Of a stretch of 51,555 nt of DNA, positions 28,608-35,939 are shown one piece after another. The position numbers were made by a program, and so were the translations under genes. Source of the DNA: Saprospiraceae bacterium. GTDB lineage: Bacteria; Bacteroidota; Bacteroidia; Chitinophagales; Saprospiraceae. The stretch covers positions 34,496-86,050 of the forward strand of contig JARGNR010000001.1 in NCBI GenBank assembly GCA_029212405.1, in the 5' to 3' direction. The first letter of the stretch is position 1, and the number at the start of each line of letters is the position of its first letter. The notes beneath the pieces are model-generated. The model made no database searches and was not told the DNA's origin. It saw only the letters and a list, made by a program, of their open reading frames with translations.

Positions 28608-28641
28608 AAAATGGCCGCTGGGGAGCGGCCATTTTTATTTT
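28608..28641 (+). terminator. Strong intrinsic terminator just before the VOC-FAH genes
   Basis: Twelve-pair stem (AAAATGGCCGCT with AGCGGCCATTTT), GGGG loop, and a T-rich tail. It ends about 22-28 bases before the VOC ATG at 28663, an arrangement seen in transcription attenuators. A TATCTTCG box at 28641-28648 could alternatively be the -7 element of a promoter for the VOC gene, with the terminator ending an upstream RNA. Confidence 0.85.
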
Positions 28642-28662
28642 ATCTTCGTTCAAAATTATTCT

Positions 28663-29028
28663 ATGAAAATTAACGGTATAGTTTGCACGCTACAAGTACA
28701 CGACCTTGATAGATCTATTTCATTTTATAATTCAATTGGATTTTCATTAGACTGGAAATGGCCAGAATCGGACCCAACACATGCTTCCTTATCTACCTCA
28801 GGACATTCATTTATGCTAGTACAAATAGATATAAAGAATAAACCTCAAATCGGAGATCTCTATTTTCGTGTGGAAGAAGTAGAAAAAATTCATCAGGAAT
28901 TAATCCGTAAAAAGATTCAAGTAAGTAAATTGGTGAAAACCGATTATGGAATGTTAGATTTTAGCATTGAGAGTCCTAGTGGGCATCATTTGGTATTTGG
29001 TCAACCTTCTGGAGAATGGAATGGATAA
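28663..29028 (+). CDS. VOC (glyoxalase fold) family protein
   Basis: A 121-residue single-domain VOC protein: GIVCTLQVHDLDRSISFYNS at the start is the typical first strand and helix, and SPSGHHLVFGQPSGEW closes the domain. The usual C-terminal metal-ligand Glu is not obvious (HLVFGQ), so it may bind a ligand without metal chemistry. The ATG at 28663 is chosen; an open frame reaches back to 28603 but runs through the terminator hairpin. The next gene, an FAH-family enzyme, starts 19 bases after its stop, so the pair is an operon. Confidence 0.85.
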   Translation: MKINGIVCTLQVHDLDRSISFYNSIGFSLDWKWPESDPTHASLSTSGHSFMLVQIDIKNKPQIGDLYFRVEEVEKIHQELIRKKIQVSKLVKTDYGMLDFSIESPSGHHLVFGQPSGEWNG

Positions 29029-29047
29029 CATTTAAAATAACACACTT

Positions 29048-29656
29048 ATGAAAATATTCTGTATAGGGAGAAACTATGCCGATCATGTAAAAGAACTGAA
29101 TAACTCCTTACCTACACAACCATTGGTTTTCATGAAACCAACTTCTGCCCTATTAATAAAAAATAGACACTTTTTCTATCCTGAATTCTCTAATGACATT
29201 CATTATGAAGGTGAAATAGTTTTGAAAATTGGTAAAAACGGTAAACATATACAACCAGAATTTGCTCTTTCATATATAGAATCTATTGGTTTTGGGATTG
29301 ATTTTACAGCTCGAGATCTGCAACAAAAATGTAAAACCTCTGGACATCCTTGGGAAATAGCCAAAGGCTTTGATAGTAGTGCAGCTATATCTGACTTTAT
29401 CCCGTTCCATGAATTTGATCCAAACAACATTCAAGTCACAACAGTTTTAAATGGAGAGACCGTGCAGGATGGCAACACAAAAGATTTGATTTTCAATTTT
29501 GAAACAATAATTGTCCACCTTTCAAAATACTTTACCATTCAGATGGGCGACTACATTTACACAGGTACACCCGCAGGAGTAGGTCCTATCAAAATTGGAG
29601 ATAGAATTGAAGGATACATCAATAGAAAAAAAATGTTGAAGTGCGATATTAAATGA
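29048..29656 (+). CDS. Fumarylacetoacetate hydrolase (FAH) family protein
   Basis: A 202-residue enzyme of the FAH superfamily, which hydrolyses, hydrates, isomerises or decarboxylates oxo-acids using a divalent metal. It begins MKIFCIGRNYADHVKEL, as small FAH enzymes do (acylpyruvase/FAHD1-like). The metal ligands are in HYEGEIVLKIG (Glu pair near residue 59) and FGIDFTARDLQ. The C-terminal YIYTGTPAGVGPIKIGDRI is the family's GTPxGVG signature. Size and layout match FAHD1-type acylpyruvate hydrolase/oxaloacetate decarboxylase; the actual substrate is unknown. It follows the VOC gene by 19 bases and is followed by two terminators. Confidence 0.92.
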   Translation: MKIFCIGRNYADHVKELNNSLPTQPLVFMKPTSALLIKNRHFFYPEFSNDIHYEGEIVLKIGKNGKHIQPEFALSYIESIGFGIDFTARDLQQKCKTSGHPWEIAKGFDSSAAISDFIPFHEFDPNNIQVTTVLNGETVQDGNTKDLIFNFETIIVHLSKYFTIQMGDYIYTGTPAGVGPIKIGDRIEGYINRKKMLKCDIK

Positions 29657-29691
29657 TAGGGTTTAACCGAGTTATCGAGATGGCCTAAAAT

Positions 29692-29730
29692 AAAGAAAAG
29701 CCTTCAACTTTTTGAAGGCTTTTCTTTGAA
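29692..29730. terminator. Terminator after the FAH gene
   Basis: Perfect 16-pair stem (AAAGAAAAGCCTTCAA with its complement) and a CTTT loop. The arms themselves supply T-rich and A-rich sides, so it can work in both directions. Confidence 0.85.
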
Positions 29731-29776
29731 TGCAATAGTCAATCCCAATGAGTATTTACAAGTTATATATCTTATA

Positions 29777-29809
29777 AGATGTCAAAGACATCTATTTTTT
29801 CTTTTTTTT
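29777..29809 (+). terminator. Second T-tailed terminator
   Basis: Seven-pair stem AGATGTC/GACATCT with an AAA loop, followed by a run of T broken only by an A and a C. It lies about 120 bases after the FAH stop, behind a first strong terminator. Confidence 0.7.
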
Positions 29810-29810
29810 G

Positions 29811-29900
29811 GCAAAATTATAGGAGAGGAATTCAATCCTTAATGATCTTATTTCTTCGGTCTTGAGATAAGATCTTTTGAAACCTCGTCCTATAATTTGC
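29811..29900 (+). ncRNA. Rod-like ~90-nt hairpin, candidate structured RNA or mobile hairpin
   Basis: Nearly the whole 90 bases fold into one rod. The outer stem GCAAAATTATAGGAGAGG pairs with CCTCGTCCTATAATTTGC (two single-base bulges), extends through TTCAA/TTGAA, then after an uneven internal loop (TCCTTAAT against TT) an 11-pair apical stem GATCTTATTTC/GAGATAAGATC closes a TTCGGTCTT loop. One pair is U-G on the plus strand and would be A-C on the minus strand, so plus is favoured. It shows no SRP or 6S signature. Flanking target-site duplications were not seen, so a MITE is possible but unproven. Confidence 0.4.
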
Positions 29901-30311
29901 ACAATCCGTAAACCGATAAATCATGCCAACTTTACTAAACAGTCATTATCGAAAAAAATCATCTTAATACATTGGTAGTGTATAGTTGATGAATGAATTA
30001 TGTTTTTTCTCTGTATTGATCTTTATCAATAATTATAATACAAATATGCAGTCAAATTGTGACCTGTATATCCTAGTAATCACCTATTTTACACTTTAAG
30101 GGTTTTCCCCTAGAAAATTAGGAGAATTCACTATAACTTAGCTTTTATTATTGCAGGCGTCTGAATGACTCTCAATTTTATTAGGTTGTCCCCTGAATAT
30201 TTACACATCATTATTCGAAATTAGATTAGTCGATTGATTAGTCAGGACTTGACTTCATGATGTTAAATTTCATTATTTCATAAATTTTCAATTGTTATTT
30301 AATTATTCCAT

Positions 30312-30959
30312 ATGATAAATATTCTATTGGCAGATGACCACACCATGTTTGTGGATGGTATTGATTCGATTCTTAAAACTGAACCTGACATGAAAGTCGC
30401 TGGTAAAGTCTACAACGGCCCCGATGTAGTCTCTTTTGTGAAAGAAAATGAAGTAGACCTAATATTGCTAGATGTAAATTTGCCAGACATGAACGGCATA
30501 GAAGTTTGCAAAGCACTTAAAGAATTTGAGAACAATGCAAAGGTTCTAGCTATTTCCATGTTCAATGAAGAATCTTTTGTTACCGAGATATTAAATAATG
30601 GTGCGCAAGGCTACATCCTTAAAAACACAGGAAGAGAAGAACTGCTCAAAGCTATACGAATTGTTGTTGGAGGCAAATCCTATTTTAGTGATGATGTGAC
30701 CCAGACCATTATGAAAGGCCTGATGAAACAACGAAAAGCGAGTAAGCAGAAGGAAGGATTTTTCCCAAAAATCTCAAGAAGGGAAAAAGAAGTATTGAAA
30801 CTCATTGTCCAAGAACATACCACCCAAGAAATTGCCAACAAGTTATTTATAAGTCTTAAAACGGTGGAATCTCATAGATCTAGTTTACTAAATAAAATGA
30901 ATGCACGAAATAGTGCCGGTCTAGTCAGAATAGCCATTGAAAATAATTTGTTGGATTAA
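30312..30959 (+). CDS. NarL/FixJ-family response regulator (no kinase nearby)
   Basis: A 215-residue two-component regulator. The receiver has the acidic pair Asp8/Asp9 (LLADDHTMF), phospho-acceptor Asp54 (ILLDVNLPDMNG) and the ILKNTG lysine. A basic linker leads to a LuxR-type helix-turn-helix (~150-212) with ISRREKEVLKLI and FISLKTVESHRSSLL. No histidine kinase is encoded next to it; the neighbours are a gene-free gap and an SPFH gene. Upstream direct repeats GATTAGTC spaced one DNA turn apart may be an operator. Targets are unknown. Confidence 0.93.
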   Translation: MINILLADDHTMFVDGIDSILKTEPDMKVAGKVYNGPDVVSFVKENEVDLILLDVNLPDMNGIEVCKALKEFENNAKVLAISMFNEESFVTEILNNGAQGYILKNTGREELLKAIRIVVGGKSYFSDDVTQTIMKGLMKQRKASKQKEGFFPKISRREKEVLKLIVQEHTTQEIANKLFISLKTVESHRSSLLNKMNARNSAGLVRIAIENNLLD

Positions 30960-31017
30960 ATTTCGACCCAAAGATTTTATTAATCGTTATTTCTTAGAGT
31001 TTTGCCGAGTTATACAA

Positions 31018-31025
31018 TACTTTTG
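31018..31025 (+). promoter_or_regulatory. Candidate promoter -7 box of the SPFH gene
   Basis: TACTTTTG matches TAnnTTTG about 45 bases before the SPFH ATG. A TTG is present only 14 bases upstream, short of the usual 19. Confidence 0.4.
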
Positions 31026-31069
31026 ATAGAATGGTCATATATTTATACTGAATCAATCAACAATAAATT

Positions 31070-32026
31070 ATGGACCCAATATTTGTCGCTTTAGGCGTTT
31101 TTATTTTACTATTAGTCTTATCCTCATTATTTACTGTCAAACAACAGACCATTGCCATATTAGAACGGTTTGGTAAGTTTCACTCTTTAAAAACTCCAGG
31201 CCTCCACTTCAAATTTCCAATTCTGGATAGAATTTCGGGGAAAATCAACCTCAAAATTCAACAATTGGATGTCTTAGTGGAAACCAAGACGTTTGATGAT
31301 GTATTTGTAAAAATGAAAGTATCTGTTCAGTATAGGATTTTACAAGACTCTGTTTATGATGCATTCTATAAACTGCAGAATCCACAAGATCAGATTACTT
31401 CTTATGTTTTTGATACTGTAAGGGCTGAAGTCCCCAAGATGAAGTTAGATGATGTATTTGTACGAAAAGATGATATTGCGAATGCAATCAAAAGAGAACT
31501 GGGAGAAGCAATGAATGATTATGGATATGGTATCGTGAAAGCATTGGTCACTGATATTGATCCTGATGAAGAAGTAAAAATCTCTATGAATAGAATTAAT
31601 GCGTCTGAGAGAGAAAAAATAGCTGCAGAATATGAAGGAGAAGCAGAAAGAATTCGAATTGTGGCAAAAGCAAAAGCTGAAGCAGAAAGTAAGAGACTTC
31701 AAGGGCAAGGTATTGCTGACCAGCGAAGAGAAATTGCAAAAGGGTTAGAGGACTCCGTTGAAATATTAAATAAAGTAGGAATTAACTCTCAAGAGGCTTC
31801 TGCTTTAATTGTAATCACTCAGCATTATGATACGCTCCAAGCTGTAGGTGAATCAACCAATAGTAATTTGATACTACTTCCTAATAACCCTAGCTCAGCT
31901 TCAAATATGCTGACTGATATGACAGCTTCCTTTATAGCTTCACAACAAATGGGAGAACAACTCACATTAGATAAGGAAAAACAACAAGAGCTTGAGTTGA
32001 AAGAAGTTTCAAAGAAGAGAAGATAA
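31070..32026 (+). CDS. SPFH/Band 7 (stomatin-like) membrane protein
   Basis: A 318-residue protein with one N-terminal hydrophobic segment (FVALGVFILLLVLSSLF) and an SPFH domain (~20-190: ERFGKFHSLKTPGLHFKFP is the typical start). An alanine/glutamate-rich coiled region (~170-215: EREKIAAEYEGEAERI) and a helical C-terminal tail follow. Stomatin-like proteins form large membrane-associated rings that influence membrane proteases and other membrane proteins. In many bacteria a NfeD gene is adjacent; none is here. It converges with clpX across a shared terminator. Confidence 0.93.
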   Translation: MDPIFVALGVFILLLVLSSLFTVKQQTIAILERFGKFHSLKTPGLHFKFPILDRISGKINLKIQQLDVLVETKTFDDVFVKMKVSVQYRILQDSVYDAFYKLQNPQDQITSYVFDTVRAEVPKMKLDDVFVRKDDIANAIKRELGEAMNDYGYGIVKALVTDIDPDEEVKISMNRINASEREKIAAEYEGEAERIRIVAKAKAEAESKRLQGQGIADQRREIAKGLEDSVEILNKVGINSQEASALIVITQHYDTLQAVGESTNSNLILLPNNPSSASNMLTDMTASFIASQQMGEQLTLDKEKQQELELKEVSKKRR

Positions 32027-32032
32027 GCTAAT

Positions 32033-32068
32033 AAAAAAAAGAGTTCCAAAATTGGAACTCTTTTTTTT
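32033..32068. terminator. Bidirectional terminator between SPFH and clpX
   Basis: Stem GAGTTCCA/TGGAACTC with an AAAT loop, flanked by eight A and eight T. The A/T flanks make it effective for both convergent genes. Confidence 0.9.
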
Positions 32069-32080
32069 ACTACTGTATTT

Positions 32081-33322
32081 CTAAGCGGCTCGTAATTTCC
32101 CTAATTTTGATTTATTAAGTTTTTCCAGCACATATATTTTATCTACTTCAAATTCGTCCACATCAGATGAAGATGGCAATTCAAACATAGCGTCTGTCAA
32201 TATCGCTTCACAAATAGAACGAAGTCCTCTTGCTCCTAATTTATACTCTAAAGCTTTTTCTGCTATCGTATTAAGAGCTTCTTGAGAAAACTTCAAATCT
32301 ATCCCTTCCAATTCAAACAGCTTTTTATACTGCTTAATAATAGCGTTTTTAGGTTCAGTAAGAATTGCTATTAAAGTCTCTCGATCCAATGGATCCAAAT
32401 ATGTAAGCACTGGCAATCTACCAATCAATTCTGGAATCAATCCAAAAGATTTGAGATCTTGATGGGTAACATATTGCAATAGATTCTCTCGATCAATGAT
32501 TTCTTTATCATCTGTGTTGAATCCAATAACCTGTGTATTCAGCCTTCTAGCAATATTTTTCTTTATTCCACTGAATGCTCCACCACAAATAAAAAGGATA
32601 TTTCTAGTATCCAATTTAATCATTTTTTGTTCGGGGTGCTTTCTCCCTCCTTGAGGCGGCACATTCACCTCTGTTCCTTCCAACATTTTCAACATTGCCT
32701 GCTGTACACCCTCTCCTGAAACATCTCTAGTAATACTAGGATTATCATTCTTCCTAGCGACTTTATCCATTTCATCGATATAAACTATTCCTTTTTGGGC
32801 AGAATCTACATCATAGTCACATGCTTGCAATAACCTACTCAACATACTCTCTACATCTTCACCCACATATCCTGCTTCGGTAAACACAGTAGCATCAACA
32901 ATGGCAAATGGTACATCTAAAAAATTGGCAATCGATTTTGCCAATAGAGTTTTGCCTGTCCCCGTTTCCCCTACAAATAAAATATTGGATTTTTCAATCT
33001 CCACATCATCAGAGATAGAATGATTCAATCGCTTATAATGATTATAAACTGCAACTGAAAGATATCTTTTAGCTTCATCTTGACCTATTACATATTGATC
33101 AAGGTATGTTTTGATATGCTGTGGGGTCACATTTGCTGGTAGAGAAAAATCAGAACTTTTCCCTAGTGGCTCTTTTTGCTCAATTTCATCCTTAATTATG
33201 TCATGCGCTTGTTCAACGCAGACTTCACAAATATGCCCATCAATACCAGCAATCAACACCAGTGCTTCCCCCTTATCTCTTCCGCAAAATGAACATTTTA
33301 TATTTTCTTTTTGTCGTGCCAC
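32081..33322 (-). CDS. clpX: ATP-dependent Clp protease unfoldase subunit ClpX
   Basis: AAA+ unfoldase that feeds substrates to ClpP. The 413-residue protein has the N-terminal zinc-binding domain with Cys10, Cys13, Cys32 and Cys35 ([10 protein letters not shown], then HICEVCVEQ), Walker A GETGTGKT (118-125), Walker B YIDEMDK, the pore loop and the sensor-2 GARGLRS. The IGF-type loop that docks on ClpP is represented by [12 protein letters not shown]. The start is GTG at 33322. It lies downstream of clpP on the same strand, but a strong terminator separates the two. Confidence 0.97.
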   Translation of the reverse strand: MARQKENIKCSFCGRDKGEALVLIAGIDGHICEVCVEQAHDIIKDEIEQKEPLGKSSDFSLPANVTPQHIKTYLDQYVIGQDEAKRYLSVAVYNHYKRLNHSISDDVEIEKSNILFVGETGTGKTLLAKSIANFLDVPFAIVDATVFTEAGYVGEDVESMLSRLLQACDYDVDSAQKGIVYIDEMDKVARKNDNPSITRDVSGEGVQQAMLKMLEGTEVNVPPQGGRKHPEQKMIKLDTRNILFICGGAFSGIKKNIARRLNTQVIGFNTDDKEIIDRENLLQYVTHQDLKSFGLIPELIGRLPVLTYLDPLDRETLIAILTEPKNAIIKQYKKLFELEGIDLKFSQEALNTIAEKALEYKLGARGLRSICEAILTDAMFELPSSSDVDEFEVDKIYVLEKLNKSKLGKLRAA

Positions 33323-33367
33323 TCTATTAGATTTTAATATAAAGTTAGAACTTTTTGGCTTCGTCTA

Positions 33368-33435
33368 TAAAAAAAAGAAGTCTAATGTATTTTAAAAGGC
33401 AGTTTTTACCTTTCTCAAAACACTAGACTTCTTTT
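33368..33435 (-). terminator. Long terminator hairpin between clpP and clpX
   Basis: On the minus strand a perfect 12-pair base (AAAAGAAGTCTA with TAGACTTCTTTT) carries an upper stem of about 15 positions with three mismatches and a nine-base loop, and ends in eight T. It lies 13 bases past the clpP stop and well before the clpX start. Confidence 0.8.
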
Positions 33436-33448
33436 GTAATTCTAATTT

Positions 33449-34147
33449 TTATGACTTCTTTCTTGGGTTAGATCTATCTAACACTTCATCAATAAGTCCG
33501 TATGCTTTGGCTTCTTTTGCTGTCATCCATTTATCGCGTTCTGAATCTTTTTCGATCTCTTTGAACGTTTTCCCTGAATGATGTGCCAGAATATCGTACA
33601 ATTCTTTTCTCAACTGCTTTATCAAATTGTAGGAAATCTCCATATCCGTAAACTGACCTTGCATCCCACCAGAAGGTTGGTGAATCATTACTCTACTATG
33701 CTCTAAACATGTTCTTTTTCCCTTTGTACCTGCAGTCAATAATACTGCCCCCATAGAAGCCGCAAGACCTGTGCAAATTGTTCCTACATCTGGAGAGACA
33801 TACTGCATAGTATCATAAATCCCCATTCCTGCTATAACTGATCCTCCAGGACTATTGATAAACATTTGAATATCTCTCTTGGGATCGACTCCTTCTAGAA
33901 ACAACATTTGTGCTTGTATAACATTTGCAACATAATCATTAACTGGGACACCCATAAAAATAATTCGGTCCATCATTAATCTTGAGAAAACATCCATACT
34001 GGCAACATTCATCTGCCTCTCCTCAATAATCTGAGGGGTAAATCCTGTAATATTAGGTACAGAAGCTTTCATATATTTTTCCAGATGCATTGAACTCATT
34101 CCTAAGTGCTGAGTAGCATACTTTTTAAATTCATCTTGTGGGAACAT
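33449..34147 (-). CDS. clpP: ATP-dependent Clp protease proteolytic subunit
   Basis: Serine peptidase that forms the double-ring chamber used with ClpX. From the ATG at 34147 it has 232 residues; an open frame starts 16 codons upstream but reads through non-conserved sequence. Catalytic Ser131 (GLAASMGAVLL) and His156 (VMIHQPSGG) are present, and the triad Asp falls in the region near residue 205. A short N-terminal extension (about 30 residues) before VPNITGFTP is probably a propeptide. It follows tig by 67 bases and is likely co-transcribed with it. Confidence 0.97.
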   Translation of the reverse strand: MFPQDEFKKYATQHLGMSSMHLEKYMKASVPNITGFTPQIIEERQMNVASMDVFSRLMMDRIIFMGVPVNDYVANVIQAQMLFLEGVDPKRDIQMFINSPGGSVIAGMGIYDTMQYVSPDVGTICTGLAASMGAVLLTAGTKGKRTCLEHSRVMIHQPSGGMQGQFTDMEISYNLIKQLRKELYDILAHHSGKTFKEIEKDSERDKWMTAKEAKAYGLIDEVLDRSNPRKKS

Positions 34148-34214
34148 ATCTTTGATTTTTATATGATTTATAAAACAAAAAAGGTAATACTTCAATTATA
34201 CCCCCTTAACGCAA

Positions 34215-35606
34215 TTATTGGGGTTGTTGTTTTTCATTTATAACTTTTACCTTCTCATTAAAATCTTCCAATGAGATTTTATTTTCTATGTGAGAAACTG
34301 TCTCACCTATTTTTGTAAATAACTTTCCAGCTTGCAACTCTTCATATGTCTTGTTTACTTCTTCTTGATTTTGGAGCATTTTTCCAAGAATCTCATTCAC
34401 ATATGATTCATCCATACCATATTGACCAAAGTAGCTTCTAACTTTGTTTGCCATAGCTTCTCTGATTTCTTCTGGGCTGACTTCGACTTCAAACTGTTTT
34501 GATAATCTACCTTTGATCAAAGTCCATTTCATATTGTCCAAAAATCCATCAAAATCTTTTTCTATCTCTTCATCAGTCAACTTTTCGTTCGTCATCTTCA
34601 ACCATTTCTTCAAAAACTCAGCTGGCAAATCTACTTTTGTTTCTGCAACCAATTTATCCATAATGTTTCTATACATTACTTGTAATGCTTGGTTATGGTA
34701 ATGATTCCCAATGTATTCCTGAATTTTCGCTCTCGCTTCCTCTTCAGACTTTACCTCATCTTTCCCAAAGTATTTGTCATAAAACTCTTGGTCCAATTCA
34801 GCTACTTTAAGACGGGCAATGTCAATTATTTTCCCAGTGAACATATTGCCGATTACCGGCTCTTCTTCACCTTCTTCAACTTTTGGCACATTCAGCAAAT
34901 ACTTCTTCACATAATCGTCTCCTTTTTCTTTTTCCAGTTTGAATACATCAAAAGTAAAAGTATCTCCTTTGCTTAATTTTAATACTTCTGCGTTGTATTC
35001 TTCGGTCAATGAATCCACCAAAACTGAAAACTCAGAAGCCCAACCATCTTTTTTAGGTTCGTCTCCATCAAGTTCTTCAGCTTGAATTTTTAAAATATCA
35101 TTTGGGATTATCTCACCGTCTGGGTGTTCTTGATTTCCAAGACGCTTCTGAGCATTTTCTAATTCTTCATCAATAACTTTATCGTCTACATCTATCTTAT
35201 ATATATCATAGGTGTCACTTTCACTTACCCCTTGAATATCAATGTCAGGTGTGAGGCCAATATCAAATTTGAATGAATAATCTTCTAAGTTATTCACATC
35301 AAAATTCATATCTCCATCCTGATCATCAGACGGGATGGGTTGACCCAAAATATCCAACTTCTCTTCTTCCAAATAACCTGATAAGGCTTTTTGCAATGTT
35401 TCATTGACAACTTCAGCTAATACGGATTTTCCGTACATCTTTTTGATTACTGATTGTGGAGTCTTACCTTTTCTAAATCCTTTCATTGTTGCCTTTCCAG
35501 CAACTTTCTTAAGTTCAGCTTTGAACTTATCATGATAGTCTTCTTTACTGATGTTAATAGTAATTGTAGCGTTGAGATTATCAACTGAATGTTTTTCAAT
35601 ATTCAT
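34215..35606 (-). CDS. tig: Trigger factor
   Basis: Ribosome-associated chaperone for nascent proteins. The 463-residue protein has the N-terminal ribosome-binding domain with the signature GFRKGKTPQSVIKKMYG near residue 42, a degenerate PPIase region in the middle, and the helical C-terminal arms. The long acidic composition (many Glu/Asp) is normal for the family. It is the first gene of the tig-clpP pair, the usual neighbourhood with clpX behind it, and shares the minus strand with tRNA-Leu. Confidence 0.93.
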   Translation of the reverse strand: MNIEKHSVDNLNATITINISKEDYHDKFKAELKKVAGKATMKGFRKGKTPQSVIKKMYGKSVLAEVVNETLQKALSGYLEEEKLDILGQPIPSDDQDGDMNFDVNNLEDYSFKFDIGLTPDIDIQGVSESDTYDIYKIDVDDKVIDEELENAQKRLGNQEHPDGEIIPNDILKIQAEELDGDEPKKDGWASEFSVLVDSLTEEYNAEVLKLSKGDTFTFDVFKLEKEKGDDYVKKYLLNVPKVEEGEEEPVIGNMFTGKIIDIARLKVAELDQEFYDKYFGKDEVKSEEEARAKIQEYIGNHYHNQALQVMYRNIMDKLVAETKVDLPAEFLKKWLKMTNEKLTDEEIEKDFDGFLDNMKWTLIKGRLSKQFEVEVSPEEIREAMANKVRSYFGQYGMDESYVNEILGKMLQNQEEVNKTYEELQAGKLFTKIGETVSHIENKISLEDFNEKVKVINEKQQPQ

Positions 35607-35676
35607 TTCTTGAAATTGACTGTATTGAATGAAATAAAAATAAGAGGAATAATTTAAATAAGCGAAGAAAGCTTAG

Positions 35677-35758
35677 TGCGGGTAGAGGGAGTCGAACCCC
35701 CACGCCTCGCGGCACTAGATCCTAAGTCTAGCATGTCTACCAATTCCATCATACCCGC
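35677..35758 (-). tRNA. tRNA-Leu(UAG)
   Basis: The minus strand reads GCGGGTATGATGG at the 5' end and CTCTACCCGC at the 3' end, giving a seven-pair acceptor stem. The T arm contains GGTTCGACTC. The anticodon loop is CTTAGGA between CTAGA and TCTAG, so the anticodon is UAG. A variable arm (GCCGCGAGGCGT region) of class II type fits leucine. The CCA end is not encoded. Upstream of tig on the same strand. Confidence 0.95.
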
Positions 35759-35939
35759 TAAAAGAACTAACTTTTCAAATAAGCAGCGCAAAGATAGAAA
35801 CATAATTAATTAAAGAAAGTTTTTACCTCAATTAATTTATCAAAATAATACTTGAACCAGGAACCTATTAAACCACTGTTTTAAAACATATGTTTTTTCA
35901 CCATCATCTATGCTAAAATGTAGATATTTGTCAAATCGA

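Larger units (their letters stand above)
28351..28641 (+). ncRNA. Candidate structured RNA with a duplicated 21-nt motif and terminator
   Basis: Two units share a layout. Unit 1: hairpins AAGGAAG/CTTCCTT (28351-28375) and TTCTAAC/GTTAGAA (28378-28396), the 21-nt motif (28407-28427), and a strong stem GTTG-TCAGGAAGTTG with its complement (28430-28477, one bulged T). Unit 2: hairpins TCTGA/TCAGA (28531-28548) and GAGT/ACTC (28561-28579), the identical 21-nt motif (28581-28601), and a 12-pair GC-rich terminator (28608-28635) with a T-rich tail. The hairpin sequences differ while the motif does not. GAAC upstream can pair with the GTTC inside the motif in both units. It is either a tandem riboregulator for the VOC-FAH genes or a free-standing small RNA; not matched to a known family. 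Confidence 0.45.
29657..30311. other. 655-base gene-free gap with terminators and a rod-like hairpin
   Basis: No convincing gene. In order it holds a 16-pair terminator (29692-29727), a second T-tailed terminator (29777-29809), a ~90-nt rod-like hairpin (29811-29900), a palindrome TATTGAT-CTTT-ATCAATA (30014-30031) and a direct repeat GATTAGTC (30224-30231 and 30236-30243) about 70 bases before the response-regulator gene. Confidence 0.6.

Noticed and set aside
28351-28641. CRISPR array or type III toxin-antitoxin RNA repeats
   Set aside because: Only two copies spaced 174 bases apart, with dissimilar intervening sequence and no cas or ToxN-like gene nearby.
28603-28662. Upstream extension of the second VOC frame
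   Set aside because: The extra codons lie inside the terminator hairpin and its T tail; the VOC fold starts at the ATG at 28663.
29811-29900. SRP (4.5S) or 6S RNA
   Set aside because: No GGAA-type apical loop or SRP core sequence, and far too short for 6S RNA.
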